A DNA stretch of 64,000 nt from Ensifer adhaerens (GCF_002007205.1 NZ_LAZS01000012.1:868001-932000), one strand, 5' to 3'; positions 26,591 to 37,674 are shown, numbered from the stretch's first letter. Notes: generated from the sequence alone by a model not told the origin. Numbers and translations: made by a program.

Positions 26591-26865
26591 CTTTCTGTAA
26601 TCGCGGTGCACGTCCTCCTTCACCTTTGATGGCGGACCGACCATTGCCTTTGTGCTTCCAACGCCAGTCCCATCCATGCCAAAGTGGCCTCTCCCTCGCA
26701 GTTCCGGCTCGCCTCCTGCGTGCGTTTCAATCCGAGACGTGCTGACGACTGCGCCGGCGAAATCTGCCCCACCAGTGGACGGGCTCAAAAAGTAGCTCGT
26801 CTCTTGGAACGAAAACGTGCGCCGGCAGCTTCTTCTGGAGCATTCATTCAAGAAGGAGAGCCACC

Positions 26866-27360
26866 ATGAACTCGCTTGCCGAACTATTCGAACATACACT
26901 CCAAGACGTCTATTACGCCGAAAACGCAATCACGAAGGCACTCCCTAAGATTGCCAAGGCCGCCAAGAGCGCGGAGTTGAAAAAGGCAGCTGAGGAGCAC
27001 CTTTCGGAAACGAAGGACCAGATCAAGAAGCTCGATCAGGTATTCAAATCGATCGGAAAGAAGCCCGCCGGCGATAAGTGCGACGCTATCGAGGGGTTGA
27101 TCAAGGAAGCCGACGGACTGATGTCAGACGCGAAAGGGACCGCGCTCGACGCGGGTCTTCTGGCCGCGTGCCAGGCTGTGGAACATTATGAAATCGCCCG
27201 TTACGGGTCGCTTCGGGAGTGGGCGAAGGGCCTTGGGTACGACGAGGCGCACACTCTCCTTTCCGAGATCCTTGACCAGGAAAAGGCAACGAACAACAAA
27301 CTCACCAATCTGGCGGTTACATCCATTAACAAGGGAACGCCGGCCAGAAAGGCCGCGTAG
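26866..27360 (+). CDS. DUF892 ferritin-like stress protein (YciE-type)
   Basis: A 164-residue four-helix protein of the DUF892/YciE family, starting LAELFEHTLQDVYYAENAITKALPKIAKAA. It has the glutamate and histidine residues expected of a ferritin-like di-metal site (HLSETKDQ near residue 45, AVEHYEIARYGSL near 105, EILDQEKATN near 138). Members are common general-stress proteins. AGAAGGAGAGCCACC is a strong ribosome site. A GGAAC at 26806-26810 lies upstream, but its -10 partner is poor (AGCT or GCTT), so EcfG control is doubtful. Confidence 0.88.
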   Translation: MNSLAELFEHTLQDVYYAENAITKALPKIAKAAKSAELKKAAEEHLSETKDQIKKLDQVFKSIGKKPAGDKCDAIEGLIKEADGLMSDAKGTALDAGLLAACQAVEHYEIARYGSLREWAKGLGYDEAHTLLSEILDQEKATNNKLTNLAVTSINKGTPARKAA

Positions 27361-27543
27361 GCCGAATATCGTTCCCATTCGCCGGTTTCGAAGGCCCAGG
27401 GCACCACACCGACATCAGACCCGTCGCCAGTCTCAATCGCCGCGGCGGGTCAAGGGGTCAAACAGCCCTCACTTTAGATGGACCAACAACATAGGCGCCA
27501 ATGAGGACCGCGAAGTTGACAACTCCGATCGTCGCTCCAGTTC

Positions 27544-29493
27544 ATGAAGATGAGTTTGCGTGAAGTCGTCCGCAGCAACGCACCACGGGCAAAAGCACTG
27601 ATAAAGCGGCCTCTCCGAAAGAGACGGCGGCGCCCATCCAGCCCTGTTTCATCCATGCGCAGTTTCTGGGGACTGCTGTTTGCCTACTGGCTCTCCAAAC
27701 GGTGGCGCGAGGCCTGGAGCCTAACGTTTCTCATCCTGCTACTCACGGGTCTTTCGGCACAGGCAAGTGTCTGGTTCGCGTTGACTTCCGGCGAACTCGT
27801 CAACCGGATCGCCAATTTTCACCATCCAACGGTTCCCACCACGCCATCATCGCTCCTGACCACCGCCGCAACCCTTGCGGCAATCGCAATCACAAGAGAC
27901 GCGGGCTTTACTGCGGTTCGCCACTTTTTCTCGACCACACTTCATCGAAAATGGCGCCAGTGGCTAGACGAACGTTTCAACCAAGCGCTGCTCGATGCCA
28001 ACCACACCCATTTCCATCTTCAGCAAAACGGGCTTGGCGAAATGGTCGGGAAGGAAGGTCCAACGCCCGACAACATCGATCAAAGGGTGCAGGAAGCGAT
28101 AAAGGGTATGACGGGCGGTGCAATCGGCCTTGGCATCGGCATCGCCGGCGTCGTCCTTTCGCTCGTCTTCGTTGGGCGAAAGCTGATCGAGACCTCGAGT
28201 TCAGTCAGAGGACTCGAGCTTCTGGGCAGCTACGGGTCCGCGTTCCTCACGCTCCTGGCGATCGCAGTCTATGTACCGCTCAATACGTTCGTTGCAGCCA
28301 AGCTCGGCAGCATTCTCCAAGGCCTGTCGGTGCGCATCCAGTCGGCGGAGGGTAGCTATCGCAGCGAATTGAACCAGTTGTTGCATCGTAGTTTCCACGT
28401 CGCGGTCATCAAGGGCGAACCGGCTCAAAAGACCATCAACGAGCGCAGATACCGCGAGATTGACGCCACCTGGGCGAGCCTCAACCGCGTTACCGCCGGC
28501 TATATGGGTTTTGAGCTGGTGCATAATTTCCTCGGCTCGCGAATTGTCGCCTATGCGCCAGGCCTCCTCCCCTACGTCGACAAGACAATCAGCCTACAGG
28601 ATTATGTCACCGGCGCCGAGCTAGCGACGGCCCTCATCAATGAGTGCTCGTGGTTCATCCATGCGATGCCCGACATTGCGACATTAAGGGCCGATGCGCG
28701 CCGGATAACAGAACTCGCGCAAGCAATCGAAACGGTGCAACAGCCTGAGGATTATTATTCTCGCAGCGGACCATCCGTCTTCGAGTACACGACCCAGGAT
28801 GCAAAACGAGGCTTTTCCATCAAAGCAGTCGAACTCTTTCACACTGGCGAGGAAAAACCGTTCTTGGCCGTCGATACACTCAACTTTGCTCCTGGAGAGT
28901 GGACGTTGGTGATCGGTGAATCGGGCAGTGGCAAGACTTCGCTTTTCAAAGCAATAAATGGTCTTTGGCCGCATGGCCGCGGGACCATCACTATGCCGGA
29001 TGCTGTTCGAAGCCTCTACGCCGCCCAGGAAGTTAAGCTCCAAGATGTTTGCCTGAAGGATCTCGTTTGCTTGCCAGATGAGGCAAACGCGCATACCGAC
29101 GCCAGCGTCGCGACTGCGTTGGAAACGGCCGGGCTCGAAGAGTTTGCAAGGGAGCTTTCGAGTGAGGGGCGCGAGGGACAGAACTTCGACAGGTTGCTGT
29201 CCGGGGGCGAGAAGCAGAAACTCGTGCTTGCGAAGATCCTGTTGCTGAAGCCGGTCCTGATCTTCCTCGACGAGGCGACCAGCGCCTTGGACAGCCAGTC
29301 CGTTCGGTCGTTTCACCAATCGATCAAAGATCATTGCCCAAACTCTACGGTAATTGCGGTCATGCACGATGTCTCCTCGATACAATCAGAGCGTGGGGTC
29401 GATTTTTTCGACAGCGTGCTCGTGGTCGAAAAGGGCTTCGCCGAAAAGAAGCCACTAGCAGAATGGCGCTCGGCGGGGCGGAGCGACCCGTGA
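27544..29493 (+). CDS. BacA/SbmA-like ABC transporter, fused permease and ATPase
   Basis: A 649-residue exporter-type ABC protein with the permease domain at about residues 45-335 (ABC_membrane_2/SbmA-BacA-like). The ATPase is at about 425-635, with Walker A GESGSGKTS, signature LLSGGEKQKL, Walker B VLIFLDEATSALD and the switch histidine in AVMHDVSS. Relatives import peptides, vitamin B12 or very-long-chain acyl substrates; in rhizobia they matter for resistance to plant peptides. The N-terminal 40 residues are basic. It is probably transcribed alone. Confidence 0.85.
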   Translation: MKMSLREVVRSNAPRAKALIKRPLRKRRRRPSSPVSSMRSFWGLLFAYWLSKRWREAWSLTFLILLLTGLSAQASVWFALTSGELVNRIANFHHPTVPTTPSSLLTTAATLAAIAITRDAGFTAVRHFFSTTLHRKWRQWLDERFNQALLDANHTHFHLQQNGLGEMVGKEGPTPDNIDQRVQEAIKGMTGGAIGLGIGIAGVVLSLVFVGRKLIETSSSVRGLELLGSYGSAFLTLLAIAVYVPLNTFVAAKLGSILQGLSVRIQSAEGSYRSELNQLLHRSFHVAVIKGEPAQKTINERRYREIDATWASLNRVTAGYMGFELVHNFLGSRIVAYAPGLLPYVDKTISLQDYVTGAELATALINECSWFIHAMPDIATLRADARRITELAQAIETVQQPEDYYSRSGPSVFEYTTQDAKRGFSIKAVELFHTGEEKPFLAVDTLNFAPGEWTLVIGESGSGKTSLFKAINGLWPHGRGTITMPDAVRSLYAAQEVKLQDVCLKDLVCLPDEANAHTDASVATALETAGLEEFARELSSEGREGQNFDRLLSGGEKQKLVLAKILLLKPVLIFLDEATSALDSQSVRSFHQSIKDHCPNSTVIAVMHDVSSIQSERGVDFFDSVLVVEKGFAEKKPLAEWRSAGRSDP

Positions 29494-29510
29494 TCTGACC
29501 GTCGCGGCCG

Positions 29511-29535
29511 GGAACAAATCTTGAGACCAGACGTT
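29511..29535 (+). promoter_or_regulatory. EcfG/RpoE2-type promoter of DUF982 gene 1
   Basis: GGAAC (29511-29515), a 16-base spacer and CGTT (29532-29535), an exact consensus match, 25 bases before the ATG at 29561. Confidence 0.65.
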
Positions 29536-29560
29536 TTTTGCCGAACCGGAGGCAACGCAC

Positions 29561-29818
29561 ATGCAAACGATCATCTGGGATCGTCCCGTAAAGATCGGCG
29601 TAAGGGGCGAGCGCTCGATCAAGGGTCCGCAGGATGCCTTGCAATATCTGAGCGAGATGCCGCAGGGCGGTTGGTTCTACGAGCGGGCAAGAAACCGCTG
29701 CCAAGCTGCTCTGGAGCGCGGCGACGCGCTTGGGCTTTCGCGGAGAGCCTTCGTTGGCGCGGCGCTCGAATCTTCGTTTCCCATCGCGGAAGAGGACGTC
29801 CAAGACAACCTCGATTGA
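29561..29818 (+). CDS. DUF982 protein (first copy)
   Basis: An 85-residue protein with the DUF982 pattern: IIWDRPVKI at the start, a DALQYLSEMP helix, ERARNRCQAALERGD, and RRAFVGAALES near the end. The family is abundant in rhizobia and of unknown function. The promoter sits so close to the ATG that the leader is very short. A second DUF982 gene is at 39864-40166. Confidence 0.8.
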   Translation: MQTIIWDRPVKIGVRGERSIKGPQDALQYLSEMPQGGWFYERARNRCQAALERGDALGLSRRAFVGAALESSFPIAEEDVQDNLD

Positions 29819-29935
29819 GGCATAGGTTACTCGCGGGCCTCAATCCAGGTCATTCCCCACCGTATACTGTCGCATTCTCCCCCCGCCCGGGATTTGTGCC
29901 GAAAGGCCTACAATACAAAAAGGCGCGACCACGAG

Positions 29936-29960
29936 GGAACTCTTGTAACACACGCAGGTT
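29936..29960 (+). promoter_or_regulatory. EcfG/RpoE2-type promoter of the catalase
   Basis: GGAAC (29936-29940), a 16-base spacer and GGTT (29957-29960), 92 bases before the catalase ATG. Confidence 0.65.
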
Positions 29961-30052
29961 TTGGCGGGTGTACTCCCTCCCGGCCCCTTGGAACCTCGCA
30001 GATGTCGAGCGCCCTTCGCCAGTGCCGGTGCGCTAGAGAAGAGGATCGATCG

Positions 30053-32140
30053 ATGGCCAACAAGACCACGTTTGACAGCGAGCCCGGTCACGGCGGAGAA
30101 ACGCATCAGCACGCCTCGGATGAGACCGCTGGAGCACATCTCACCACCAATCAGGGTATCCGCGTCTCCGATAATCAAAACAGCCTGAAATCAGGCGAGC
30201 GAGGGCCGGTTCTTCTCGAAGACTTCGTTTTGCGCGAGAAGATTTTTCACTTCGACCACGAACGGATTCCGGAGCGGATCGTGCACGCTCGCGGCTCGGC
30301 TGCGCACGGTTACTTCGAACTAACCCAATCGCTGAGCGACGTGACCGTGGCGGATCTTTTCCAGCGGGTTGGCGAAAAGGTGCCGGTGTTCGTGCGGTTT
30401 TCGACCGTCGCCGGTGGTGCCGGCTCAGTCGATACACCTCGCGATGTCCGCGGATTTGCAGTCAAATTCTACACCGAGCAAGGCAACTGGGATCTCGTTG
30501 GCAACAACATTCCCGTCTTCTTCATTCAGGATGCGATCAAGTTCCCGGATCTTATCCACGCGGTCAAAATGGAAGCCGACCGTGCTTACCCGCAGGCCGG
30601 CAGCGCTCATGATACATTTTGGGACTTCGCCTCGCTGATGCCCGAGAGCACGCACATGTTGATGTGGGCAATGTCCGATCGGGCGATTCCGCGCTCCTAC
30701 CGCATGATGCAGGGCTTTGGGATTCATACATTTCGTTTCGTCGATGCCACCGGCAAATCGACCTTCGTCAAGTTCCATTGGAGGCCGAAGCTCGGGGTTC
30801 AATCGACAATTTGGGATGAGGCACTGAAGCTACAGGCCGCCGACAACGACTATCATCGCCGCGATCTCTACGAAGCGATCGAGAACGGCAGCTTTCCGGA
30901 ATGGGAACTCGGCGTTCAACTGTTCGACGAAGCGTTCGCCAACAAACTCCCCTATGACGTTCTCGATGCCACCAAGATCATCCCGGAGGAAACTCTGCCG
31001 CTTAAAATCGTCGGTCGGCTCGTTCTCGACCGCAATCCCGACAACTTCTTTGCGGAAACCGAGCAAGTCGCGTACTGCCCGGCAAACATTGTTCCCGGAA
31101 TAGACTTCACCAACGACCCGCTCCTTCAGGGACGGTTGTTCTCGTATCTCGATACGCAGAAGTCGCGCCTCGGCTCGGCAAATTTTCACCAGTTGCCGAT
31201 CAATGCTCCGAAGTGCCCGATGATGAATTTTCAGCGCGACGGCATGATGCAGATGGCCGTGCCCAAGGGCCGGGCAAACTACGAGCCGAACAGCCTGGCA
31301 ATGTCAGGCGAGGACGGCGGTTCACGCGAATGTCCGATCACAGGTTTTAGGACCTTGGAAGCACAGTCGGGCGCAAAGGAACAGGGTGAGAAGCTTCGCG
31401 TACGCTCCGATCTATTTGCCGATCACTATAGCCAGGCGCGCCTGTTCTGGGTCTCCCAGACGGACTCGGAGCGGGCGCACATAGCCTCATCTTTCGTTTT
31501 CGAGTTGTCCAAAGTTGCGCTCGAGCACGTGCCGCCGCGGATGATCGGCAATCTCCTGAATGTCGACAGGGATCTTGCACAACGGGTCGCCGTCGGTCTT
31601 GGCATCGATCTTCCCAGGGCCAATCCGGCGGCACGGGAACCGGTCGATCTTGAGCCCTCGCCTGCCCTGTCCATTCAGAAGAACATGCTGGAGACGGTCG
31701 AGGGCCGCAAGATCGGTATCCTCATCGGCGACGGCTCTGACGTGACGGCCTTGAAAAAGCTGAAGGACGCGATCGCCAAAGCCGGCGCCGTGCCTTTTGT
31801 CGTAGCCCCGAAGATCGGCAACACAACGCTCTCCGACGGCAAGCCCGTGAAAGCCGATGGCCAGCTCGCCGGCTCCCCGTCTCAGATTTTCGACGCGGTT
31901 GCCGTGCTGCTTTCAAAGGATGGCGCCGAAATTCTCGTCAACGAAGCGGCCGCCATCCAGTGGATCATGGATGCCTTCGGCCATCTGAAGGCAATCGGAC
32001 ACAGCGAGGATGCGCTACCGATCTTGAAGAAGGCGGGTGTGGAGATCGGCGCAGGTGTCGTACCTCTAGACGCCCATTTCCTGGAAGCCGCCTCAATGCG
32101 TTTCTGGGATCGCGAACCCAAATTGCGTCTCCTTGCATAA
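30053..32140 (+). CDS. katC: large monofunctional catalase (HPII/KatC type)
   Basis: A 695-residue large-subunit clade II catalase that breaks hydrogen peroxide down to water and oxygen. The catalytic histidine lies in [12 protein letters not shown], the haem-side motif [21 protein letters not shown] and the asparagine in [12 protein letters not shown] follow, and the haem-ligand tyrosine is in [14 protein letters not shown]. Residues about 545-695 form the extra flavodoxin-like C-terminal domain typical of HPII. The ORF runs further upstream, but ATG 30053 with GAGAAGAGGATCG is the natural start. The S. meliloti KatC, which it resembles, is a known general-stress target. Confidence 0.93.
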   Translation: MANKTTFDSEPGHGGETHQHASDETAGAHLTTNQGIRVSDNQNSLKSGERGPVLLEDFVLREKIFHFDHERIPERIVHARGSAAHGYFELTQSLSDVTVADLFQRVGEKVPVFVRFSTVAGGAGSVDTPRDVRGFAVKFYTEQGNWDLVGNNIPVFFIQDAIKFPDLIHAVKMEADRAYPQAGSAHDTFWDFASLMPESTHMLMWAMSDRAIPRSYRMMQGFGIHTFRFVDATGKSTFVKFHWRPKLGVQSTIWDEALKLQAADNDYHRRDLYEAIENGSFPEWELGVQLFDEAFANKLPYDVLDATKIIPEETLPLKIVGRLVLDRNPDNFFAETEQVAYCPANIVPGIDFTNDPLLQGRLFSYLDTQKSRLGSANFHQLPINAPKCPMMNFQRDGMMQMAVPKGRANYEPNSLAMSGEDGGSRECPITGFRTLEAQSGAKEQGEKLRVRSDLFADHYSQARLFWVSQTDSERAHIASSFVFELSKVALEHVPPRMIGNLLNVDRDLAQRVAVGLGIDLPRANPAAREPVDLEPSPALSIQKNMLETVEGRKIGILIGDGSDVTALKKLKDAIAKAGAVPFVVAPKIGNTTLSDGKPVKADGQLAGSPSQIFDAVAVLLSKDGAEILVNEAAAIQWIMDAFGHLKAIGHSEDALPILKKAGVEIGAGVVPLDAHFLEAASMRFWDREPKLRLLA

Positions 32141-32350
32141 ACGCAAGTGGCCTTGTTCTTGGCACAGGCAGCAGATGGGGTAGACGTGACGTTGGGGCAT
32201 CGATCGTGGCTGGAACGCTGAAAGAACTGCTGGCCACCCGTGCCCCGGCGCCAAGCCTTTGACGGGCAAAGAAAATCGTAGGGCTGATTGGCTCTTGGGA
32301 ACAATGGCTTCCTTCCCGACTTCTCTATCCGAGCGGAGGCTGGAAAGTTG

Positions 32351-32587
32351 ATGACGCGCTATTTCTTCGATCTCAAGAATGGTGACGGGCAGACGCGGGA
32401 TGACCTAGGGCTTGAGCTCCATTCTCGCGCGGCGGTCATGCAGGAAATCACGCGCATCCTCGTTGACGTCGCACGCGACGAATTGCCCGAGGGCCATGGC
32501 ACAGAGATTTCGGTTTCGGTGCGTAGCGAGGAAGGCAAACCGATCTCGGTTGCCAGTCTTACGTTTCGCAACCGTTGGCTCGATTGA
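32351..32587 (+). CDS. DUF6894 small protein
   Basis: A 78-residue protein starting MTRYFFDL and containing DDLGLELHSRAAVMQEITRILVDVARDELP, the pattern of the DUF6894 family widespread in rhizobia. The start is behind CGGAGGCTGGAAAGTTG. A GGAAC at 32298 lacks a matching -10, so I do not assign a promoter. Function unknown. Confidence 0.75.
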   Translation: MTRYFFDLKNGDGQTRDDLGLELHSRAAVMQEITRILVDVARDELPEGHGTEISVSVRSEEGKPISVASLTFRNRWLD

Positions 32588-32847
32588 CGTGTGAACTGCT
32601 GGCGAAGCCGGTATCGGTGCTCGGCGCGACGCGATGACACCGTCTTTTCGACGGGGCCATTGGCTGTGAGGATACGCTTTTGCCACGCAGCGCTTTGTCG
32701 CCAATTCGGTTGTTTACACAAGTGCCATCACGAGGGTCCGTCTGTGTTGATGATCAGACGGCATGCCGAACCGATAGCGGTTTGAACGAGGCGAGGAAAA
32801 AGGGATCGCGACGACTGGTCGTGGAAGTTCGAGACCATATGCGCGCC

Positions 32848-33225
32848 CTACCCGGTACGCAGTGTCTCGGTCGCGATCGCATTCAAGAGTATGTCCGGGC
32901 GGCAGGGTTTCGTCAGAAAGATGCCCTTGCTGAAGACACTCGAAGTCTCGTCGTCGGGCGCAGGCGCCTGTCCCGAATAGACGATAAATGGCACGGATCG
33001 TTCCAGAAGGGTCTGTGCAATTGATGTGCAAAAACCGTCTCTGACACGGGGGTCGAGAATTCCGAGCTGGGGGGTATTAGCCTCTAGCCAGGCTGCGGCA
33101 TCCGCGCATGCACTGAAAACCTGAACAATTTCAAATCCCGCTTCTGCCAACAGTTCTTCCAGGTCGAGTGCAATGATCGGCTCATCTTCAAGAACAAGAA
33201 CGGATCGCCCCTCAGTCACGAACAT
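32848..33225 (-). CDS. single-domain response regulator
   Basis: A 125-residue CheY-like receiver with nothing else. The acidic pair is in VLEDEP, the phospho-acceptor aspartate in LGILDPRVRDG, the switch serine in FIVYSG and the lysine in FLTKPC. It probably relays a phosphoryl group or binds a partner. No kinase lies beside it in the window. Confidence 0.85.
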   Translation of the reverse strand: MFVTEGRSVLVLEDEPIIALDLEELLAEAGFEIVQVFSACADAAAWLEANTPQLGILDPRVRDGFCTSIAQTLLERSVPFIVYSGQAPAPDDETSSVFSKGIFLTKPCRPDILLNAIATETLRTG

Positions 33226-33486
33226 TCTCCAACCCCATGTCTCGGCAGCGGCAAGCCACAGAAATTAAAGGGGTAAACTAGGGTGCCACCGGCATTCGTC
33301 AACGAGCCGCAGGCAACGATTATTACCGCTCCACGCTCGGCCGGCTGACCAGTTCCCGTGCGATGGCAACCAGAGAGGGGAGGCAATCATCGGGCACGCG
33401 CGTGGTCCTCCCGGTTTCGCAATTGGTGTCACAATGGGCTTTAGAACGGGTTCGACCCTCGCGCGAAATTGCGGTGCGGGCACGCC

Positions 33487-34128
33487 TTATGACGATGGAC
33501 AGGCAGCTCCCGTATTCACCCACGCCTGGATGAGCTTGCCGAACTCTTCCTGAGTGCCTGGAACCGGCTCACGGCCATCTCCGGGTTGCCATCCCCATCC
33601 GACCAGATCGTCATGCGCCATGTGCTCGACTATCTCTTCCATGGTTTTGTCGCCGTTTCGTTTGGGATCTTTCAATTGCACGCAGATCTGCCCAAGTGTC
33701 TTACCCTCCCAGGCCATCTCGATCGGCGCGAGATGCCAGGCGGGATTACCCGGGATGCTTTTCAGCGTATCGGCCTGGCCAATCACCGGCGTGTTCTGTT
33801 CACTGTGGCAGGTGTTGCACTGCATGCCCACCAAACCCATACCGCCCTCGCCCCGGAAAACGGGCGGCTGATGCAGATGCATGGCCATGCCCTGCAGCGG
33901 TCGTTCTGTGGCCGGATGACAATTGACGCATCGGGGATGCTGGATCACTTTTCCGGCCTCTTCGAAGAGCGCAACGGACCGCGCCCGCTCGTCGGAAATC
34001 GACTGAAACGATTCCGCTGAACGGAGCGAGTTGCTGGTCTGCGCTTCGGACGCCGGCGTCAGCATGGCGCCCGCTGCGACGACAAGACAGTTTGCGGCAA
34101 TTCCTGAGAACAGGAGTTTGATCTTCAT
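33487..34128 (-). CDS. diheme c-type cytochrome of the molybdoenzyme operon
   Basis: A 213-residue secreted protein with a signal peptide (about residues 1-29) and two haem sites, CVNCH (near residue 75) and CNTCH (near 107). It is encoded 13 bases after the large molybdoenzyme subunit, so it likely accepts electrons from that enzyme. The ORF opens 20 codons earlier, but MKIKLLFSG gives a proper signal peptide. Confidence 0.8.
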   Translation of the reverse strand: MKIKLLFSGIAANCLVVAAGAMLTPASEAQTSNSLRSAESFQSISDERARSVALFEEAGKVIQHPRCVNCHPATERPLQGMAMHLHQPPVFRGEGGMGLVGMQCNTCHSEQNTPVIGQADTLKSIPGNPAWHLAPIEMAWEGKTLGQICVQLKDPKRNGDKTMEEIVEHMAHDDLVGWGWQPGDGREPVPGTQEEFGKLIQAWVNTGAACPSS

Positions 34129-34141
34129 CTTGACGGTGTCC

Positions 34142-36295
34142 TCAGGACGAAATGACGCTGACGATAGGGAGTTGGCGCACCGGCGCACCGGTCAGTTTTC
34201 TCCATGCGTTGGCTACTGCCGGACCGATGGGCGGCACGCCGGGCTCGCCGACACCGGTCGGCTTTTCCGCAGACTTGATGATTTCCACCACGACATCGGG
34301 CATTTCGTTTATCCGGATCGAACGGTAATCATGAAAGTTTGATTGCGTGATCTTGCCGCCCTTTCCCAGAGTGATCGCGTCGAAAAGCACGGCACCCAAC
34401 CCGTAACCGATACCGCCCTCCATCTGCGCCTTGATGATGTTGGGATTGACGGCAACGCCGCAATCAACCGCGCACCAGACCTTATGCACTCGCGGCGCAC
34501 CATCGGAGCCGACGGAAATCTCCGCGACCTGCGAGACGAACGAGCCGAAGCTTTCGACGACCGCCACGCCTCGGGCCCGCCCCTCGGGTGGCGTTACTCC
34601 CCAGTTCGACATCTCAGCGGCCTTGCGCAGGACACCGGCATGACGCGAGGACGCGTCAATGAGTGCAAGCCGACCTTCCACGGGGTCACGGCCGACGCGG
34701 GTCAAAAGCTCGTCGACGAAGGTCTCGACTGCAAAGCCCGTGTGGGTATGCCCAACCGACCGCCACCAGAGCGGCGGGATCGGCAACGTGATGTTGTGAG
34801 AGATCACCTTGAGGTTGGGGATTTTGTAGGGCAGGTTCGACGCGCCTTCGACCGAGGTCGAATCCAGATCCGCCTTGGCCATGATCGACTGGCCGACGAT
34901 GATCTGCTCCCATGCCGTAATCTGGCCGGTGGCATCTATCGCGCCACGCATCTTATGGGCGTACATGGGGCGGTAGAAACCGCCCCGAATGTCGTCCTCG
35001 CGCGTCCACATGTGCTTGAGCGGGCGGTCGCCGCCGATTGCTGCATAGACGGACGCTGCCTCCTGCATGTAGGGCGAACCGAACTGTGCCTTGCGCCCGA
35101 AGCTGCCCCCTGCCAACTGCGTGTTGACGCGAACTTTCTCTTCGTCGAGCGCCAGGATCTTTGCCGCCACCTGCTGATCAAAGCCCGGAAACTGCGCGCC
35201 GTTGTAAATGTCGACCGACCCGTCGGCGGCCTTGATGAACACCGCGTCGAGCGGCTCCATCGGCGCATGCGCCAGGAAGGGGAAAACGATCTGGGCTTCA
35301 ACGGTTTGCAGCCCCTGCTGCCGCAACGCCTCATCGACATTGCCGGTGTTCGTCGCCTCAAGACCGGGCTCATCGAAGTGCCGGACGTATTCGACAGTCA
35401 GTTCCTCCGACGAACGGGTTTCCGCTTTCGAGAGATCCCATTCGATCGTCAGGGCATCACGGCCCTTCAACGCGGAAAAGGTATTGTCCGCGTAAACCGC
35501 GACGCCCTGCGGCACCAGCTTGATATCGACCACGCCCCGAACCTTGCGGGCATTGCCGTCGTCGAAAGACTTCACGATAGCGCCGAAATGCTTGGGATGG
35601 GCAACCACGGCGGTTAAGAGGCCCTCGGGCATGATGTCGAGCGTAAAGACCGCGGTGCCATCGGTCTTGCCCTGGGTATCAAGTTTTGGCAGCTCCGTGC
35701 CGATCAGCACGAAATCCTTGGGATCTTTCAGCTTCGGGTCCGCAGGCGCGACCTGTCGCGCTGCCTTGTCGGCGAACGCACCGAAGCCACTTTCCTTTCC
35801 CGAGCCTGCATGTTTTATCCGCCCCTTCTCGACGGTAATTTCCGCTGCCGGAACATTCCATTCTTCAGCGGCCGCGGCGACCAGCATGGCACGCGCCGTG
35901 GCGCCGGCCTTGCGCATCTGCTCATAGGCATTGGCAATCGAGCTCGATCCGCCGGTGCCCTGCAAGCCGAAGGAGAGATTGGCGTAAACCTTGTTGTCGG
36001 TCGGAGAGTGGACCGCCCGCATCTGGCTCCAGTCGGCGTCGAGCTCTTCGGCGACCAGCGTTGCAAGGCCCGTGAAGGGCCCTTGGCCAAATTCAATATG
36101 TTTTGACAGCACGGTGACGGTGTCGTCGGGTCCAATCTTGACGAAAGCGTTCATCGCCTTGAGTTCGCCCGAACCGCCGGCCGGAATACCTGTTGACGCA
36201 GCCGAAAGAAACCTTGGCGCGATTGCCACACCGATGACGAGCCCAGCACCGGCGAGAAAGGCACGGCGGGTGGGTGTTATGTCGTGAATGGTCAT
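34142..36295 (-). CDS. iorB: molybdopterin-binding subunit, isoquinoline 1-oxidoreductase type
   Basis: A 717-residue xanthine dehydrogenase-family large subunit of the periplasmic IorB type. It starts with a twin-arginine signal ([14 protein letters not shown]). The molybdenum-cofactor domains follow, with [17 protein letters not shown], a GGSFGRK motif and the closing [10 protein letters not shown] and [15 protein letters not shown] segments near the active-site glutamate. Substrates in this family include N-heterocycles and aldehydes; the substrate here is unknown. It sits between iorA (3 bases upstream) and the cytochrome. Confidence 0.88.
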   Translation of the reverse strand: MTIHDITPTRRAFLAGAGLVIGVAIAPRFLSAASTGIPAGGSGELKAMNAFVKIGPDDTVTVLSKHIEFGQGPFTGLATLVAEELDADWSQMRAVHSPTDNKVYANLSFGLQGTGGSSSIANAYEQMRKAGATARAMLVAAAAEEWNVPAAEITVEKGRIKHAGSGKESGFGAFADKAARQVAPADPKLKDPKDFVLIGTELPKLDTQGKTDGTAVFTLDIMPEGLLTAVVAHPKHFGAIVKSFDDGNARKVRGVVDIKLVPQGVAVYADNTFSALKGRDALTIEWDLSKAETRSSEELTVEYVRHFDEPGLEATNTGNVDEALRQQGLQTVEAQIVFPFLAHAPMEPLDAVFIKAADGSVDIYNGAQFPGFDQQVAAKILALDEEKVRVNTQLAGGSFGRKAQFGSPYMQEAASVYAAIGGDRPLKHMWTREDDIRGGFYRPMYAHKMRGAIDATGQITAWEQIIVGQSIMAKADLDSTSVEGASNLPYKIPNLKVISHNITLPIPPLWWRSVGHTHTGFAVETFVDELLTRVGRDPVEGRLALIDASSRHAGVLRKAAEMSNWGVTPPEGRARGVAVVESFGSFVSQVAEISVGSDGAPRVHKVWCAVDCGVAVNPNIIKAQMEGGIGYGLGAVLFDAITLGKGGKITQSNFHDYRSIRINEMPDVVVEIIKSAEKPTGVGEPGVPPIGPAVANAWRKLTGAPVRQLPIVSVISS

Positions 36296-36298
36296 CGC

Positions 36299-36757
36299 TC
36301 AGCCCTCCATCGACTTGGCGGCATTATGGATCGCTGCTCGAATGCGATGGTAGGTGGCGCATCGACAGAGATTGCCGGCCATGGCGCCATCAATCTCGTC
36401 GTCCGTGGGCTTGGGCAGGATCTGCAAGAGCGCCACCGCCGACATGATTTGCCCGGATTGACAGTAGCCGCATTGCGGAACGTCCAACCCTTTCCACGCT
36501 GCCTGCACGGCTTCGGCCTCCTTGCCCGAAATGCCCTCGATCGTGACCACGTCCGAGCCGTCGATCATGGCAATTGGCGTGATGCATGAGCGTCGGGGCA
36601 TGCCGTCGAGATGCACCGTGCAAGCGCCGCATTGGGCCACGCCGCACCCGTACTTCGTGCCAGTCAGTTTTTCGAAGTCCCTGATAACCCAAAGAAGAGG
36701 CGTGTCGGGATCGCCATCAAACGTGCGTTGTTCCCCGTTGAGCGTGAACGTCACCAT
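36299..36757 (-). CDS. iorA: 2Fe-2S subunit, isoquinoline 1-oxidoreductase type
   Basis: A 152-residue ferredoxin-type small subunit. It has the plant-type cluster motif [13 protein letters not shown] near residue 38 and the second cluster CGYCQSGQ...GNLCRC near 99-135. It passes electrons from the molybdenum centre of IorB to the cytochrome. I start at [10 protein letters not shown], 34 codons into the open frame. First gene of a three-gene operon with an EcfG-type promoter about 170 bases upstream. Confidence 0.88.
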   Translation of the reverse strand: MVTFTLNGEQRTFDGDPDTPLLWVIRDFEKLTGTKYGCGVAQCGACTVHLDGMPRRSCITPIAMIDGSDVVTIEGISGKEAEAVQAAWKGLDVPQCGYCQSGQIMSAVALLQILPKPTDDEIDGAMAGNLCRCATYHRIRAAIHNAAKSMEG

Positions 36758-36926
36758 GGCTGAGTGTCCTCTAGGCGGAGCCGGCAGGACCGGCTGATGT
36801 TCAAAGAATATGCCGGCCAAAGCCCTCGGCCAGGAGATGCTAACTAAGACAAACCCCATGCGTTTTCCGGATCAATTCAAGTGTACGTGATCGCGACTGG
36901 GAGCTAGCGCGCCGAAACCTCGGTTG

Positions 36927-36952
36927 AACGCACGGCGTCCGGGGTTTGTTCC
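36927..36952 (-). promoter_or_regulatory. EcfG/RpoE2-type promoter facing iorAB
   Basis: Minus-strand GGAAC (36952-36948), a 17-base spacer and CGTT (36930-36927), an exact consensus match. The leader to the iorA start would be about 160 bases, longer than for the other sites in the window. Confidence 0.5.
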
Positions 36953-37075
36953 TGGCGATCCCACGCGGGTGCAACGGATGGCGCAGACCGACCCATCTAG
37001 ATCAGATGCCTCGCCGGGAAACCCAACGACGCCTGAAGCGTTAAACCATTCAGACGGTGTTTAAGGAGGAAGCAA

Positions 37076-37276
37076 ATGGGACGTCCAACCTCGCAAACTG
37101 CCAAGGGACGGGAATCGTCGCAAGCACTGAAGAGGAATGCTGCTGCCGAGGAGCGTAAGGTCGAGAGAACCAAAGGTTCGCCGTTGAAGAAGGGTGCGGA
37201 TCGTTTCGAAGAGCGCTCGGAAAGTTCCGACGGCAAGAGTGCTGGGCAAAAGCAGGTCGAGCGCAAGACGGATTGA
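37076..37276 (+). CDS. small highly charged protein
   Basis: A 66-residue, lysine/arginine/glutamate-rich and probably disordered protein behind a very strong ribosome site (TAAGGAGGAAGCAA). About 35 bases upstream is a near-match to the EcfG promoter (GGAAA 37017-37021, 17 bases, CGTT 37039-37042), one mismatch in the -35. It resembles small basic stress or DNA-associated proteins, but I do not recognise a family. Confidence 0.6.
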   Translation: MGRPTSQTAKGRESSQALKRNAAAEERKVERTKGSPLKKGADRFEERSESSDGKSAGQKQVERKTD

Positions 37277-37674
37277 TCGGCAAAAATTGGCTAGCCTTTA
37301 CGTTCTGCGTCTAAGGCCCAATTTTCGCCCTATGGAATGGCACGGAAACAGCACTGAGGAAGAGGCCGATCTCGCAGAGACCGCTCAGGATGCCGCCCCA
37401 ATCCGCCTACGTGCCATTCATTCGCTCCGTCTGTGATACGCTTCTAAAATGGCGGCTGGCCCTAATCGTTCCCGTCGATCCAGAACAGCGAATCCAGATC
37501 AGGGGCGGTGGAACACGTAAGGCATGCGCCATCGCCCGGTCGGGCCACCTCGGTTGATCCCGGCTCTATCTTCAATGAACCACCTTGGCGAGAGGACATC
37601 CGCGCTTCCTTCCTCCGCCCGCTATGCGATGGACGCCGAAGTTGAGATATCGGGGCATGGAACATCTGCTGAAC
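37277..37674. other. intergenic stretch with one doubtful small ORF
   Basis: Nearly 400 bases. The best candidate is a 45-codon minus-strand ORF at 37462-37599 (start behind GGAGGAAGG; contains CLTC). It has no family match I recognise and I do not call it. Confidence 0.35.

Noticed and set aside
26806-26832. GGAAC upstream of the DUF892 gene as an EcfG promoter
   Set aside because: The -10 at either spacing reads AGCT or GCTT, not NGTT, so the match is too weak.
32298-32323. GGAAC upstream of the DUF6894 gene as an EcfG promoter
   Set aside because: No GTT at 16 or 17 bases; the -10 position reads CTTC.
34343-35617. 424-codon plus-strand ORF
   Set aside because: Antisense shadow of iorB, whose conserved motifs are unmistakable on the minus strand.
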